Shown one piece after another: positions 26,056 through 35,983 of a stretch of 64,000 nt of DNA. Position 1 is the stretch's first letter. The number at the start of each line of letters is the position of its first letter. The translations under genes were made by a program, and so were the position numbers. Under the pieces are notes generated by a model, which was not told the DNA's origin, searched no databases, and worked only from the letters and a program-made list of their open reading frames with translations. The stretch is from Mucilaginibacter lacusdianchii (lineage in GTDB: Bacteria; Bacteroidota; Bacteroidia; Sphingobacteriales; Sphingobacteriaceae), in the NCBI RefSeq assembly GCF_009770985.1, contig NZ_WSRW01000003.1, positions 1,084,908 through 1,148,907 of the forward strand. The letters are read 5' to 3'.

Positions 26056-27435
26056 ATGGAAACACGTTACTTTTATGTAATCCGTTGCATACTTGCTCTC
26101 ACCGATATCTTATTGGTTAATATTTGCTTTGCCATTGGCTTTGATTTGTCAACTGCTTACGACATAAATTTTAGCCATGCCAATTATCAATATAATTTAA
26201 TTGTTTGTAACCTATTATGGTTTTTAAGCACTGGCATACATAAATTATATATTGATGTAAGTATACATAGTCTGGTATATATCTACAAAGCTACTCGCAA
26301 GAGTGCCACTTTGCACTTTTTGCTATTCATAATTTTTCTATTCTTCAGTAATCAAATAAACTTTCCCAGAAACTTCGTACTTATTTTATATGGAAATTTA
26401 ATTGCTGGCCTTTTACTGAGCCGGTTTATAGGCACTGCTATTATCACAACGCTGTCTAAAAGTTATAACATCAGAAAATCAGTTGCTGTGCTGGGAATGA
26501 ATAGTGGCGGTTTAAAACTTGCAGACTATCTTTTAAAACAAAGCACACTAAAGTTTGTTGGCTTCCTTGACGAACACGATACGACCAAAAGTAACAAGTC
26601 AAAAACCTTTTCAATTAAAGAGAAATTAAGGGCGGCAGCGGAGTCAGGCATTGAGGAAGTTTTTGTATCTGTAGATGCCGATAAAATGAACAATTTAACT
26701 GACATCATCGAAGAAGGCGAGAAAAACTGCATCCGCCTGAAATTTGTTCCAGACTTGAGTGCATTGGAATCAAATTTTAAAGTTGATAAAATGGGGAACT
26801 TCACCGTTCTTTGCGCCCGGAAAGAACCACTTGAAAATATTGAAAACAGATTCAAAAAAAGATTGTTCGATATCGTTGTAAGTTTGGCGGTGATTGTATT
26901 CATCTTTAGTTGGCTTTATCCGCTCCTGGCTATCATTATCAAATTACAAAGTTCGGGACCGGTATTTTTTGCTCAGTTACGATCAGGAAGAAATAATAAA
27001 CCATTCTGGTGCTATAAGTTCAGAAGCATGAGTTTAAATAGCGAGAGTGATGATCGCCAGGCTACATTAAATGACGCCCGGGTAACTCCAATAGGTCGAT
27101 TTATGCGCAAAACCAGCTTGGATGAATTTCCGCAGTTTTTTAATGTATTGCTGGGTTATATGAGCATTGTTGGGCCTAGGCCACATATGCTATCGCATAC
27201 TGATCAATACAGCAAAATCATTGACAAGTACATGGTACGTCATTTTCTAAAACCGGGTATTACCGGCTGGGCACAAATTAATGGCTACAGAGGTGAAACA
27301 AAAGACGCCGGCCTGATGGAAAAACGTGTTGAACATGATATCTGGTATATGGAACATTGGTCGGTGATGCTTGATCTGAAAATAGTGTTCCTCACTGTCA
27401 TAAACATATTTAAAGGTGAAAAAAACGCTTATTAA
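26056..27435 (+). CDS. Exopolysaccharide polyprenyl glycosylphosphotransferase (WcaJ-like)
   Basis: Protein of 459 residues that should start repeat-unit synthesis by moving a sugar-1-phosphate (commonly glucose or galactose) to undecaprenyl phosphate at the inner membrane. Four N-terminal transmembrane helices (within about 1-135), a CoA-binding-like cytoplasmic domain (VAVLGMNSGGLKLADYL, FVGFLDEHD), a further membrane helix (KRLFDIVVSLAVIVFIF) and the catalytic bacterial sugar transferase domain with YKFRSMSLNSESDDRQAT, RKTSLDEFPQFFNVL and GPRPHM. Domain order is that of WcaJ/ExoY-type enzymes. First gene of the EPS operon, 57 bp before the Wza-like start. Confidence 0.93.
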   Translation: METRYFYVIRCILALTDILLVNICFAIGFDLSTAYDINFSHANYQYNLIVCNLLWFLSTGIHKLYIDVSIHSLVYIYKATRKSATLHFLLFIIFLFFSNQINFPRNFVLILYGNLIAGLLLSRFIGTAIITTLSKSYNIRKSVAVLGMNSGGLKLADYLLKQSTLKFVGFLDEHDTTKSNKSKTFSIKEKLRAAAESGIEEVFVSVDADKMNNLTDIIEEGEKNCIRLKFVPDLSALESNFKVDKMGNFTVLCARKEPLENIENRFKKRLFDIVVSLAVIVFIFSWLYPLLAIIIKLQSSGPVFFAQLRSGRNNKPFWCYKFRSMSLNSESDDRQATLNDARVTPIGRFMRKTSLDEFPQFFNVLLGYMSIVGPRPHMLSHTDQYSKIIDKYMVRHFLKPGITGWAQINGYRGETKDAGLMEKRVEHDIWYMEHWSVMLDLKIVFLTVINIFKGEKNAY

Positions 27436-27492
27436 CCATTTATCATGATGAATGATAAATATTACTATAACAATTTAATAAATCCACTATCT

Positions 27493-28287
27493 ATGAAATC
27501 TATTCCTACAAAACGTTTTACAAAAAGTACTACCTTACTGTTCATGTTTTTTGCAGCTGTAAGCTTGCTTTCGTCATGTGCTTCATACGATAAAATACCT
27601 TACTTTCAAGATTTAAGTCGTCAACAAATAACTTCAGAAAACATCAGTAACTATAATATGCTGACCATACAGCCTGAAGATCGAATTTCTATCAGCGTAA
27701 ATAGCGTTAATCCAGAAGCTGCTGCTGTTTTCAATAATAACGTACCTAACGCCGGTACCACTTCTGATAATCCGGTTTATGGATATGTAGTTGACAAAAA
27801 AGGTGAAGTTAACCTGCCATTGGTTGGCATCGTTAAAGTAGCCGGTTTAACAACCGATCAAGTATCGGCACAGTTACAACAACAATTAACTGCCTACTTA
27901 AACCGTCCAACAGTTTCTGTACGCGTGGTGAATTTTAAAGTTGCGGTATTAGGTGATGTAATGCGTCCAAACATTTACCACAGTGAAAGCGAAAGATTGA
28001 CCGTTACTGAAGCTTTAAGCTTAGCTGGTGATTTAAATATTACTGCTAAACGTGACGATATTATTTTAGTAAGAGAAATTGAAGGTAAAAGAACTTATAT
28101 TCCAATTGATTTAACTTCTAAAAAAATATTCGAATCTCCGTATTTCTATCTTAGAAGCAACGATTTGATTTTTGTACAGCCTAGCAAAGAAAAATTGAGC
28201 ACTATCAACACTGGCTACCAAAAAGCTAGCTTAATTATTTCGGCACTATCGTTGCTTGCAATTAGTATCTCACTATTCACTAACTAA
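27493..28287 (+). CDS. Polysaccharide export lipoprotein (Wza/GumB-like)
   Basis: The ATG at 27493 is preferred to 27445 because it gives a lipoprotein signal with Cys29 (LLSSCASYDKIPYF). The 264-residue protein has the Poly_export domain (IQPEDRISISV to NRPTVSVRV, about 55-130), then an SLBB domain (KVAVLGDVMRPNIYHSESE, about 135-215), and a C-terminal hydrophobic helix (LIISALSLLAISISLF) that may span the outer membrane or anchor the protein. It forms the outer-membrane channel for polymer export together with the tyrosine kinase encoded 5 bp downstream. Confidence 0.92.
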   Translation: MKSIPTKRFTKSTTLLFMFFAAVSLLSSCASYDKIPYFQDLSRQQITSENISNYNMLTIQPEDRISISVNSVNPEAAAVFNNNVPNAGTTSDNPVYGYVVDKKGEVNLPLVGIVKVAGLTTDQVSAQLQQQLTAYLNRPTVSVRVVNFKVAVLGDVMRPNIYHSESERLTVTEALSLAGDLNITAKRDDIILVREIEGKRTYIPIDLTSKKIFESPYFYLRSNDLIFVQPSKEKLSTINTGYQKASLIISALSLLAISISLFTN

Positions 28288-28292
28288 GAAAT

Positions 28293-30731
28293 ATGAACGT
28301 ACGGCCAACGGCTGTTAGTAAAACAGCCGATAATAATCAATTCGCTGATTTGCGTACAGTATTATCCAAATACTTGTATCACTGGCCTTTGTTTATACTT
28401 GGATTAATTATAGCTGCTGTTGGGGCATATGCCTATATGCGTGTGGTTAATCCGGTTTACGAAATCAGTGCGACAATTTTGGTTAAAGACGAAAAGAAAG
28501 CACCTCAGGAAAAGGCTGCATTACCGGAGCTGGAGCAATCCAGCTCTCCTAAAAACGCTGAGGCTGAAATTGAAATTTTAAGATCCAAAAAGCTGATAAG
28601 CCAGGTTGTTAATGATTTACAATTGTGGACCAATTATAAAACCAACGAGGATTTTAAAACGGTAGATTTATACGAAACCACACCTTTCAAATTTATTTTG
28701 CTGCAGAAAGGTGCTGATATTCGTGACAAAGAGTTTAAAGTAACCATTAAAGATAAGAGCACCTATCTTATCGAAAGCATGAACGGTAAGCAGCAAACTA
28801 TATCTTTCAACTCTAGCACACGTAACAGCTTAGGTTTATGGATGTTAAAACCAACCAGCTATATTGACCAATACATAGGGTCCACTATAACTGTACAGGT
28901 AGATGATCAGTTAGATGTGAGCAATGCTTACCTGAAAGGGCTGGATGCACATTTGTTGGATAAAACTGCGCCGACTATCGGTTTGTTCGTAAACGACGAA
29001 GTGCCAAAACGTGGTCAGGACTTTTTGAATAGCTTAATAAAAGCTTACAACGATGCAGCTTACGCCGAACAAAAGCGTACCACAAAAAGCACTATAGACT
29101 TTATTGACAACCGTTTAGCATCATTAAGCGGCGAACTTAATCATGCTGAGAAAAAAGTTGAAGGCTATCGTAGCAGTCAGGGTTTAACCGATATCAATTC
29201 ACAATCAAAAGTATATCTGGAAAGTGTTCAGACGAATGATAATAAGTTAAATGAAGTCAACGTACAACTAAACGTAATAGACGGCATTGAACGTTATGTT
29301 AATTCATCGTCTAATGGCACCGCGCCGGCTACTATTGGTATAACAGATCCTACGTTAAACAGTCTAGTTGAAAAGTTGTCTGAACTGCAGTTAAAGCGTA
29401 GTGCATTGTTGGCTTCTACGCCAGAAGGCAACCCCATGTTTGAACCTATTAACAAACAAATAGTATTAACTAAATCTGCTATTAAAGAAGCTATTCGCGG
29501 TATTAAATCGTCGTTGTTGAATTCAAAGTCTCAGCTACAATCATTTAATAACAAATACGAATCTTCTATTCGCGACATCCCGGTTCAGGAACGTCAGTTT
29601 GTTGATATGAAACGTCAACAAAGTATTAAAGAAAACTTGTACGTCTACCTGTTGCAAAAGCGTGAGGAGTTGGCATTAAGCTATGCTTCAAGTTTTTCTG
29701 ACGCTCGTATTGTAGACCAGGCTAACGTTGGTGATATTAAGTGGCCAAGAAAGTCATTAGTAGCAGTTATCGCCCTGTTGGCTGGTTTGGGTATACCATT
29801 CTTTATTATCTATTTTAGAAATTCATTTAATAATAAGATTACAAGTAGACGCGATATTGAAACCGCTTTATCTGTACCTATTTTAGGTGAATTATCTTAT
29901 GAAGAAGTTGACCGCAGTGCTATTGTGGTAAACAACCGCCACCATTTAATTGGCGAACAGTTTAGAACATTACGTACCAATCTAAATTATCTGCATCAAC
30001 TTAGTAAAATGAAACCTGCCGGCATGCAGCTTAATTTAGAAAAGGGCTATGTGTCTGCCGGTGTTAACGACCATCATATTAACCTGGAAGGCAAAGGCAG
30101 AGTTACCTTACTTACTTCAAGCATATCAAAAGAAGGTAAGAGTTTTGTTAGCACCAATTTGGCGGCTTCGTTAGCTGCATCCGGACGTAAAACGGTATTG
30201 CTGGAAATGGATTTGCGTAAACCACGTGTATCTACGGTGTTTGAATTACCTACAAACCATCCCGGTATCAGCGAGTTTTTGTCGTACAATATCACTACTG
30301 ATAGCATTATACAGCCATCAGGTAAGGTCGAGAATTTAGATATCATTGGCTGTGGCCAGATTCCTGAAGACCCATCGGAATTGTTGGAAAAAGACCGTTT
30401 AGTTGAAATGATTGCCGATTTGAAAGAACGTTATGATGACGTGGTGATAGACACCCCTCCTCTGCACTTGGTTACTGATGCCATGATTATTTCAAGGCTC
30501 ACCGACGTTTCTTTATACATTGTACGCCAAGGTTATACCGGCAAAGATGAATTAGTATTCATCAAAGATGTACATGAAGCTGAAAAGCTTCCGAACATGA
30601 ATGTTGTGTTCAACGGTATCAAAAAGAAAAAGTATGGCTATGGGTACAATTATGATAATAGCTATTACAATACCGAGAAAAACAAGACTTCAGCCAGAAC
30701 GGCATTTAAACAATTTTTAAGCAGGTTTTAA
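28293..30731 (+). CDS. Polysaccharide copolymerase with tyrosine autokinase domain (Wzc-like)
   Basis: Protein of 812 residues controlling polymer length and export. Wzz domain and first membrane helix near residue 30 (HWPLFILGLIIAAVGAYAY), a long periplasmic coiled-coil region with a GNVR-type segment, a second helix near 490 (LVAVIALLAGLGIPFFIIYF), then a cytoplasmic BY-kinase: Walker A-like SSISKEGKSFVSTN (about 606-619), Walker A' LEMDLRKPR and Walker B VVIDTPP. The C-terminal tail has a Tyr cluster (YGYGYNYDNSYY) for autophosphorylation. Fused membrane and kinase parts are the proteobacterial-type layout also normal in Bacteroidota. A very strong hairpin overlaps its stop codon. Confidence 0.95.
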   Translation: MNVRPTAVSKTADNNQFADLRTVLSKYLYHWPLFILGLIIAAVGAYAYMRVVNPVYEISATILVKDEKKAPQEKAALPELEQSSSPKNAEAEIEILRSKKLISQVVNDLQLWTNYKTNEDFKTVDLYETTPFKFILLQKGADIRDKEFKVTIKDKSTYLIESMNGKQQTISFNSSTRNSLGLWMLKPTSYIDQYIGSTITVQVDDQLDVSNAYLKGLDAHLLDKTAPTIGLFVNDEVPKRGQDFLNSLIKAYNDAAYAEQKRTTKSTIDFIDNRLASLSGELNHAEKKVEGYRSSQGLTDINSQSKVYLESVQTNDNKLNEVNVQLNVIDGIERYVNSSSNGTAPATIGITDPTLNSLVEKLSELQLKRSALLASTPEGNPMFEPINKQIVLTKSAIKEAIRGIKSSLLNSKSQLQSFNNKYESSIRDIPVQERQFVDMKRQQSIKENLYVYLLQKREELALSYASSFSDARIVDQANVGDIKWPRKSLVAVIALLAGLGIPFFIIYFRNSFNNKITSRRDIETALSVPILGELSYEEVDRSAIVVNNRHHLIGEQFRTLRTNLNYLHQLSKMKPAGMQLNLEKGYVSAGVNDHHINLEGKGRVTLLTSSISKEGKSFVSTNLAASLAASGRKTVLLEMDLRKPRVSTVFELPTNHPGISEFLSYNITTDSIIQPSGKVENLDIIGCGQIPEDPSELLEKDRLVEMIADLKERYDDVVIDTPPLHLVTDAMIISRLTDVSLYIVRQGYTGKDELVFIKDVHEAEKLPNMNVVFNGIKKKKYGYGYNYDNSYYNTEKNKTSARTAFKQFLSRF

Positions 30732-30749
30732 ACCTGCTTAAAAATTGTT
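30709..30749 (+). terminator. Strong stem-loop at the end of the wzc-like gene
   Basis: Arms 30709-30725 and 30733-30749 are perfectly complementary over 17 bp (core TTTTTAAGCAGG / CCTGCTTAAAAA), with up to three more pairs towards the loop; the stop codon is inside. No long T-tract follows, so it may be a partial terminator, a processing or a stability element splitting the EPS operon. Confidence 0.65.
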
Positions 30750-30805
30750 CCTTACAGACAACCAACGTCAGTTCGCTTTTTTATAAACACTACCTATGCT
30801 AAAAA

Positions 30806-32137
30806 ATGCTGGATAGAATGATCTTTATTTTACCTGTTATCACCCTGCTCCTGTTTGTAATTAATGTATTTTACAGGGGTAACAGTGTGCAATCCTGCCT
30901 GTTATTTGTACTTACCCTATTGCCTTTAATGGACTTGAAAGTAACGCCTGAGGCATTAGGTGGGTTCAAAACATTTGATGTCATTAGCTTTTACTGTTTA
31001 ATTTTTCTTCTGAAAGAATTTATTACTATTGACCTAAGCGGCAGAAATAACTTTTATTTCTTACTGTTTTTTACCATGGTGGTAATTTTCTTGTTAGGCG
31101 GCTTAGCTTCAGAATTTCCGGAAAAGACTTATTTAAAGCTGGTCAAATTCTTGCCTATTTTTATTTTTGCAAGATTTTTTTTGACAGAGATTTACAAGGA
31201 CGAAGATTTTTTGCCAAAAGCAATACAAGCACTAAAGGTAAGTTACTTAACGGCACTTAGCTTTTTACTTGTTCAATGGATTGTAGGATTGAAGTTTACC
31301 TTTTATCCTGGTCTTCACCCCAATACTATAGATCCGATTTACCATATCGTCAGATATCCTGGAGTGTTTTATGACTCTCAAGCAAGTGGGCAATATTTGG
31401 CAATGGGTAGCTTCTTATTCTTATATATTGAAGACGGTGCCTCACGAAAAACATACATCTTTAATTATACAGTATTTGCCTTGTCAATTTTGGCTATCAA
31501 CTTGGCGGGCAGTCGTTCTGCATTCGGCGGCTTCGCCATTGGTGTAATGATCTCATTCTTTCTGGCAGCCCGCAAATACAGGATATATGGTGCAGTAGCT
31601 TTGGTTGCGGCTTACTTAATTTTTACAGGTGTGGCTATCCATACCGGTGTATTCGATCGGACAGAAAATCTTTCTGAGGACTTTTTATTCCGCCAGTCAA
31701 TCTGGAAAAAGGCGTTTGAGATTTCACAAAAACATCCTTACCTAGGTATTGGATCCGGTAATTATCAAAGTTACGTAACCCGGCATGCACAGGATCAATA
31801 CTTAGAAATTGAAGACGGCCAACTGGTTTATTTTGACCAGCCAGAAAACGGCTATTTGAAAATTATGGTTGAATTAGGCTTTATTGGCTTTTTTATATTT
31901 ATGCTTTACCTGCTTGTGCCGCTTGCTAAAGGATTTATTCAATATATAAAAGGGTTTGTAGATAACCGAATTGCATTTTTCATGGCATCTTTAATTAGCT
32001 GGATAGTTGCCTTTAACACCGTATATTCCATCTATGATTACCGGTTGCTTATTATGGTAACCAGCATGATTGTTTTAATTGTTTCTTATCCTGCTAAAGC
32101 TTACTATTATGAAGTGGCCGAGAACCAGCAAGTCTAA
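30806..32137 (+). CDS. O-antigen ligase/polymerase family membrane protein (Wzy-like)
   Basis: Protein of 443 residues with about 11-12 hydrophobic helices and the Wzy_C / O-antigen ligase pattern: a helix pair, then a long extracytoplasmic loop carrying RQSIWKKAFEISQKHPYLGIGSGNY (about 295-315) and the later QPENGYLKIMVELGFIGFF segment, which are the conserved marks of this superfamily. In this locus it is the best candidate for the polymerase joining repeat units in the periplasm. A polymerase and a ligase cannot be told apart by sequence. Its end overlaps the flippase gene by 29 bp. Confidence 0.85.
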   Translation: MLDRMIFILPVITLLLFVINVFYRGNSVQSCLLFVLTLLPLMDLKVTPEALGGFKTFDVISFYCLIFLLKEFITIDLSGRNNFYFLLFFTMVVIFLLGGLASEFPEKTYLKLVKFLPIFIFARFFLTEIYKDEDFLPKAIQALKVSYLTALSFLLVQWIVGLKFTFYPGLHPNTIDPIYHIVRYPGVFYDSQASGQYLAMGSFLFLYIEDGASRKTYIFNYTVFALSILAINLAGSRSAFGGFAIGVMISFFLAARKYRIYGAVALVAAYLIFTGVAIHTGVFDRTENLSEDFLFRQSIWKKAFEISQKHPYLGIGSGNYQSYVTRHAQDQYLEIEDGQLVYFDQPENGYLKIMVELGFIGFFIFMLYLLVPLAKGFIQYIKGFVDNRIAFFMASLISWIVAFNTVYSIYDYRLLIMVTSMIVLIVSYPAKAYYYEVAENQQV

Positions 32138-33584
32138 ATACCTACAGTCAACGCTGGTTAAAAACAGTGCATGGGGACTTGTAGCCAATATTTTGCAGAT
32201 ATTATTCGTGTCGGCTTTTTTTGCTATCGTTGCCCGCAAATATCCTTCCGGCGAATTTGCCCGCTTCATGATATCAACCACCGTTTATCAAATTATCGCG
32301 GCATTTTCGTCTATGGGTTTGGGGCAGTGGTTTATTCGCCAGTACCTGTTAGAAGACGACAAAGTTTCATTTACCAGCAAGTTTCTAAAAACGCAACTCG
32401 GTTTAGGCCTGCTCTTTTACTTTGTAAATCTGGTACTAGCCTTTATCATTTATCAAGATACACAAATCAGAACCCTTTGCTTCATACTGGGAACGAATAT
32501 TATATTCGATAATTTTATCAATGCAATCAGGACTTTGAATATTGCTGAGAATGAGCAGCGTAAAACGGCTACTATATTAGTGATAGATGGCTTTTTGAAA
32601 TTACTGGTTGGTTGCCTTTTATTTATTTCGCCTTTCTCGGTAATAGTGTTATCGGCCCTGATGATTGTTGTTAGAATATTTACGCTAAGCCTATTTGTTA
32701 AACTCGGTTCTTCTAACAGTATTAGTCTGAAGCTGCTTTGGCAGGCGCAAATGTCTTATAACGACTTAAAAGCACTGGTTATAAAAAACTGGCAGTTCAT
32801 TGTAATTGGTAGCATATCAATTATCTATTGGAAAATTGGCAACATCATTATTTCTAAAGTGTTGACATTGACTAATGTGGCTGATTATGAAATTGCGTTT
32901 CGAATTTTTTCAGTGTTCCAGATTCTGCCAATTGTAGCCTCTGCAACCATATATCCGCAATTCATAAAACACTATAATGAAAAAAACATAACTGGATTAA
33001 GGAAGCTATTCGATAACCTTTTCTTACTATACACCATTTTTGCAGTATTATCTTATGCATTTGTTTATACGTTTTCTGGCTTGTTTGTTCCATTAGTTTT
33101 TGGAAATGGTTATCCGGGTGCCATTTCTTGTTTGCAGCAAATGTTTTTAGCATTTCTGTTATTGCCCACTGTATTATTACAAGCAAATTTAATTGTAGCT
33201 ATACGTTCAGAAAGAACCGACATGTGGTGTAATGTGGTGAGCTTGTTTGTGAATATAGCCGGTTGTTTTGCAGGGTTATATTTTGTAAAAGACCTTTCAG
33301 TAATTAATTATTCGGTATTCGCGTCGTTTATTGTATTTCACGTTTTGCAGGATATACTATTAATACGCAAACGATTAATGACAATAAGCCATTGCCTGGC
33401 ATTTTACTTAGTATTAGTTGCAACAATATGGTCTTGCCAGCACTTTACAGTGTATGTAAATCCATATGGCTTTTTTATATCGTTTACAATAATAATAGCA
33501 ACTCTCGCTGTATCACTTTTCCTTTTAAAAAAAAAGAAAATCGGCACTATAAATAATTATAAAACAGTTATACAAAGCGAGTAA
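32109..33584 (+). CDS. Oligosaccharide flippase (Wzx-like, MOP superfamily)
   Basis: The ATG at 32109 gives 491 residues with about 12-14 transmembrane helices. The N-terminus (LVKNSAWGLVANILQILFVS, near 18; FAIVARKYPSGEFARFM) is typical of Wzx/polysaccharide transporter proteins of the MOP family, which flip undecaprenyl-linked repeat units to the periplasmic side. It ends in a short Lys-rich tail. It overlaps the preceding polymerase gene by 29 bp, so both are probably translated together. Confidence 0.88.
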   Translation: MKWPRTSKSKYLQSTLVKNSAWGLVANILQILFVSAFFAIVARKYPSGEFARFMISTTVYQIIAAFSSMGLGQWFIRQYLLEDDKVSFTSKFLKTQLGLGLLFYFVNLVLAFIIYQDTQIRTLCFILGTNIIFDNFINAIRTLNIAENEQRKTATILVIDGFLKLLVGCLLFISPFSVIVLSALMIVVRIFTLSLFVKLGSSNSISLKLLWQAQMSYNDLKALVIKNWQFIVIGSISIIYWKIGNIIISKVLTLTNVADYEIAFRIFSVFQILPIVASATIYPQFIKHYNEKNITGLRKLFDNLFLLYTIFAVLSYAFVYTFSGLFVPLVFGNGYPGAISCLQQMFLAFLLLPTVLLQANLIVAIRSERTDMWCNVVSLFVNIAGCFAGLYFVKDLSVINYSVFASFIVFHVLQDILLIRKRLMTISHCLAFYLVLVATIWSCQHFTVYVNPYGFFISFTIIIATLAVSLFLLKKKKIGTINNYKTVIQSE

Positions 33585-33726
33585 AAGCATAATTTCATTT
33601 TTCACATAGCATCATAAATCAATTCTGGTTAAATAGATCTGTGTTGACACCATCGGAACTATATATTAACAGAACCGCCTGATATTTAGTTTCGCCTGAT
33701 GAAAAGCTTACTTTCAATATTGAAGC

Positions 33727-34896
33727 ATGACAGTTGTTTACTATACATCAACTTACTTTTTAGATATATCGCTTGAAGTAATCAATGTGTTAAAGACGCA
33801 GGTAAATCTCCATGTATTTATTGAAATCACATCTTCATCTAAAAACATGACGGTTGCTGATGTTAAGAGTTTACCTTCGGACCAGTATTTGATACAACCT
33901 TGCGATTTGTTGACAACTGACAGCTACGAGTATGTAAAGCCATATCTTGCTGGCGTGGCAAGCGTTCATTTTGTAGCACATAAACATCCAACAGGCTTTT
34001 CATTTTCTACCATCAATGCATCATTGGCGGTTTGGAATTATATAAAAAGCTTTAAGCCGGAAATTCTGCATTTTGAAGGTTACACATTAAGAACAATAGG
34101 CATGATGCCTTTTTTGTTTAAGTTTAAAAAAGTGTTCATGACCATTCATGACCCTGTCCCCCATTCGGGCGAACAAAGCTGGAAGATCAGCTTGCCGAAT
34201 TTTTTGTTTTTTTATCTACCATTCAAGAAGCGTTTTCTATTTTACTCAGAGTTTGCCCGTAATTTGTTCATTAATCATTACAAAAAAGTTAAGGAGCTAA
34301 AGTTGTTGGTTCATATGCAACCGTTTTATGCCTACCAGTCGTTAGTTGAACCTAATGTTCAAGAGAAAAAGCACATCTTGTTTTTTGGGCGCCTATCGCC
34401 CTATAAGGGCGTTGATGTGTTGCTCGCGGCAATGCAAACGGTATTAAAAAGCTACCCTAACGAAGTACTGGTAGTGGCTGGCAAATCGGTTAATGGCTAT
34501 ACGTTTGATGATAGCGTACTTGGGAAGTATCCTAACAATATCATCATTCATAACAGATACATTCCAAACAAAGAGTTAATGGCGTTAATTAGCTCAGCAA
34601 AATTTGTGGTATGCCCTTACTTAGACGCTACGCAAAGCGGTGTATTAATGACTACATTTGCCTTAAATACACCTGTTATAGCCAGTAATGTTGGCTCTTT
34701 TCCTGAATTTGTAAAGGACGCGTACAATGGCCTGCTAGTACCACCTAACAACCCGCTGGCTTTAGCAGAGAAGATTAAGCTTGCCCTTAAAAACGATTTT
34801 TATAAGCAGATGCAGGATAATATTGTGCTAGACAATAGTCACCATAATTGGCAAGTAAGCTTGCGTTCTGTTTTAGATGAATATATAACTGACTGA
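33727..34896 (+). CDS. GT4-type glycosyltransferase
   Basis: Protein of 389 residues with two Rossmann domains of a GT-B enzyme. The C-terminal half starts with ILFFGRLSPYKGVDVLLAAM (about 217-236) and has VVAGKS and CPYLDATQSGVLMTTFAL (about 297-314) followed by PVIASNVGSFPEFV. The usual EX7E motif of GT4 is replaced by a Q-S-G-V form, as in the DATQSG subgroup of this family. It probably adds one sugar of the repeat unit in the cytoplasm; donor and acceptor unknown. 142 bp of noncoding DNA precede it and the next gene follows after 17 bp. Confidence 0.87.
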   Translation: MTVVYYTSTYFLDISLEVINVLKTQVNLHVFIEITSSSKNMTVADVKSLPSDQYLIQPCDLLTTDSYEYVKPYLAGVASVHFVAHKHPTGFSFSTINASLAVWNYIKSFKPEILHFEGYTLRTIGMMPFLFKFKKVFMTIHDPVPHSGEQSWKISLPNFLFFYLPFKKRFLFYSEFARNLFINHYKKVKELKLLVHMQPFYAYQSLVEPNVQEKKHILFFGRLSPYKGVDVLLAAMQTVLKSYPNEVLVVAGKSVNGYTFDDSVLGKYPNNIIIHNRYIPNKELMALISSAKFVVCPYLDATQSGVLMTTFALNTPVIASNVGSFPEFVKDAYNGLLVPPNNPLALAEKIKLALKNDFYKQMQDNIVLDNSHHNWQVSLRSVLDEYITD

Positions 34897-34913
34897 TCAT
34901 TACAAAACGTTTA

Positions 34914-35969
34914 ATGAAAGAAACAATCAGCAGAACAGGTTGGATAGATAACATCCGGGTAATTGCCACAATTGCAGTGATAGCCGTACACGTTTCTACC
35001 CCACCTGTTTTTACCATGTACCATCCTAACGGTGCTGACAATACAGCCTGGTGGATCGGTAACGCATTTGATTCATTGTTCCGCTTTTGTGTGCCGTTAT
35101 TTGTTATGATTACCGGCGGCTTGCTTTTGCCTCAGCAAATTGGTTTTACTGCTTTTTTAAAAAAGCGACTAACCCGCATTTTATTGCCTTTTGTTTTTTG
35201 GAGCTTGATATACATAGGTTACAACCTGGCTTTAAATATCCGAGATCATGGGTTTGGTGTATTTCATTACCTACCGTCTTGGGTGTTTGCACAAATTGTA
35301 CAGGGCGCCGCACCACACTTGTGGTACATTTATATGATTGTTGGCATTTATCTATTTATACCCATTGTTAAACCTTGGGTAACGCAGGCCAGCAATAAAG
35401 CAATACTTTTCTTTTTGGGAATATGGCTTATGGTAACAATAGTTACACAGCAACAGTTGGTGAAATTAGATTCGCCGTTGGATTTAAGATATTTTAGTGG
35501 ATACATGGGTTATCTAATTCTGGGTTACTATCTATCCGACAGACTTGCAATAACATCGAAAGTGCGGGCTGTAGCCGCGCTGATGCTCATAGCTGGTTAC
35601 GTAATCACACTGGCTGGAACTTTTTTTATAACCAAAAGCAACGGACATTTTTTACATACCTTTTATGAGTATTTAACTTTTAATGTGATACTTACAAGTG
35701 CCGGTGCATTTATCCTAATAAAAGGTTACACTTCGTACAGTGGTAATTCTCTATACACAAAACTTCGAGACGTCATTAGTCGTTATGGTTACGGCATTTA
35801 TTTGGGGCATTTGTTGGTACTTAACATCATGTCTTTTTTCAGAATAGATTACAGTTTTATCACGCCACTTATAGGTATACCTGCTTGTACAATGCTTTGC
35901 CTTGGGGTTACGTGTGCAATTGTGTATTTATTGAATAAGCTACCATTCGGCAAGTATGTTGCTGGTTGA
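34914..35969 (+). CDS. Acyltransferase 3 family membrane protein
   Basis: Protein of 351 residues with about 10 transmembrane helices. It starts with WIDNIRVIATIAVIAVHVS, which shows the R-X10-H motif (Arg15, His26) of acyltransferase-3 proteins such as OafA and WecH. These O-acetylate or otherwise acylate membrane-associated glycans. In this locus it is expected to decorate the EPS repeat unit with acetyl or another acyl group. Its stop is 14 bp before the ATG of the next acyltransferase. Confidence 0.88.
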   Translation: MKETISRTGWIDNIRVIATIAVIAVHVSTPPVFTMYHPNGADNTAWWIGNAFDSLFRFCVPLFVMITGGLLLPQQIGFTAFLKKRLTRILLPFVFWSLIYIGYNLALNIRDHGFGVFHYLPSWVFAQIVQGAAPHLWYIYMIVGIYLFIPIVKPWVTQASNKAILFFLGIWLMVTIVTQQQLVKLDSPLDLRYFSGYMGYLILGYYLSDRLAITSKVRAVAALMLIAGYVITLAGTFFITKSNGHFLHTFYEYLTFNVILTSAGAFILIKGYTSYSGNSLYTKLRDVISRYGYGIYLGHLLVLNIMSFFRIDYSFITPLIGIPACTMLCLGVTCAIVYLLNKLPFGKYVAG

Positions 35970-35983
35970 CAATTATTTGTAAC

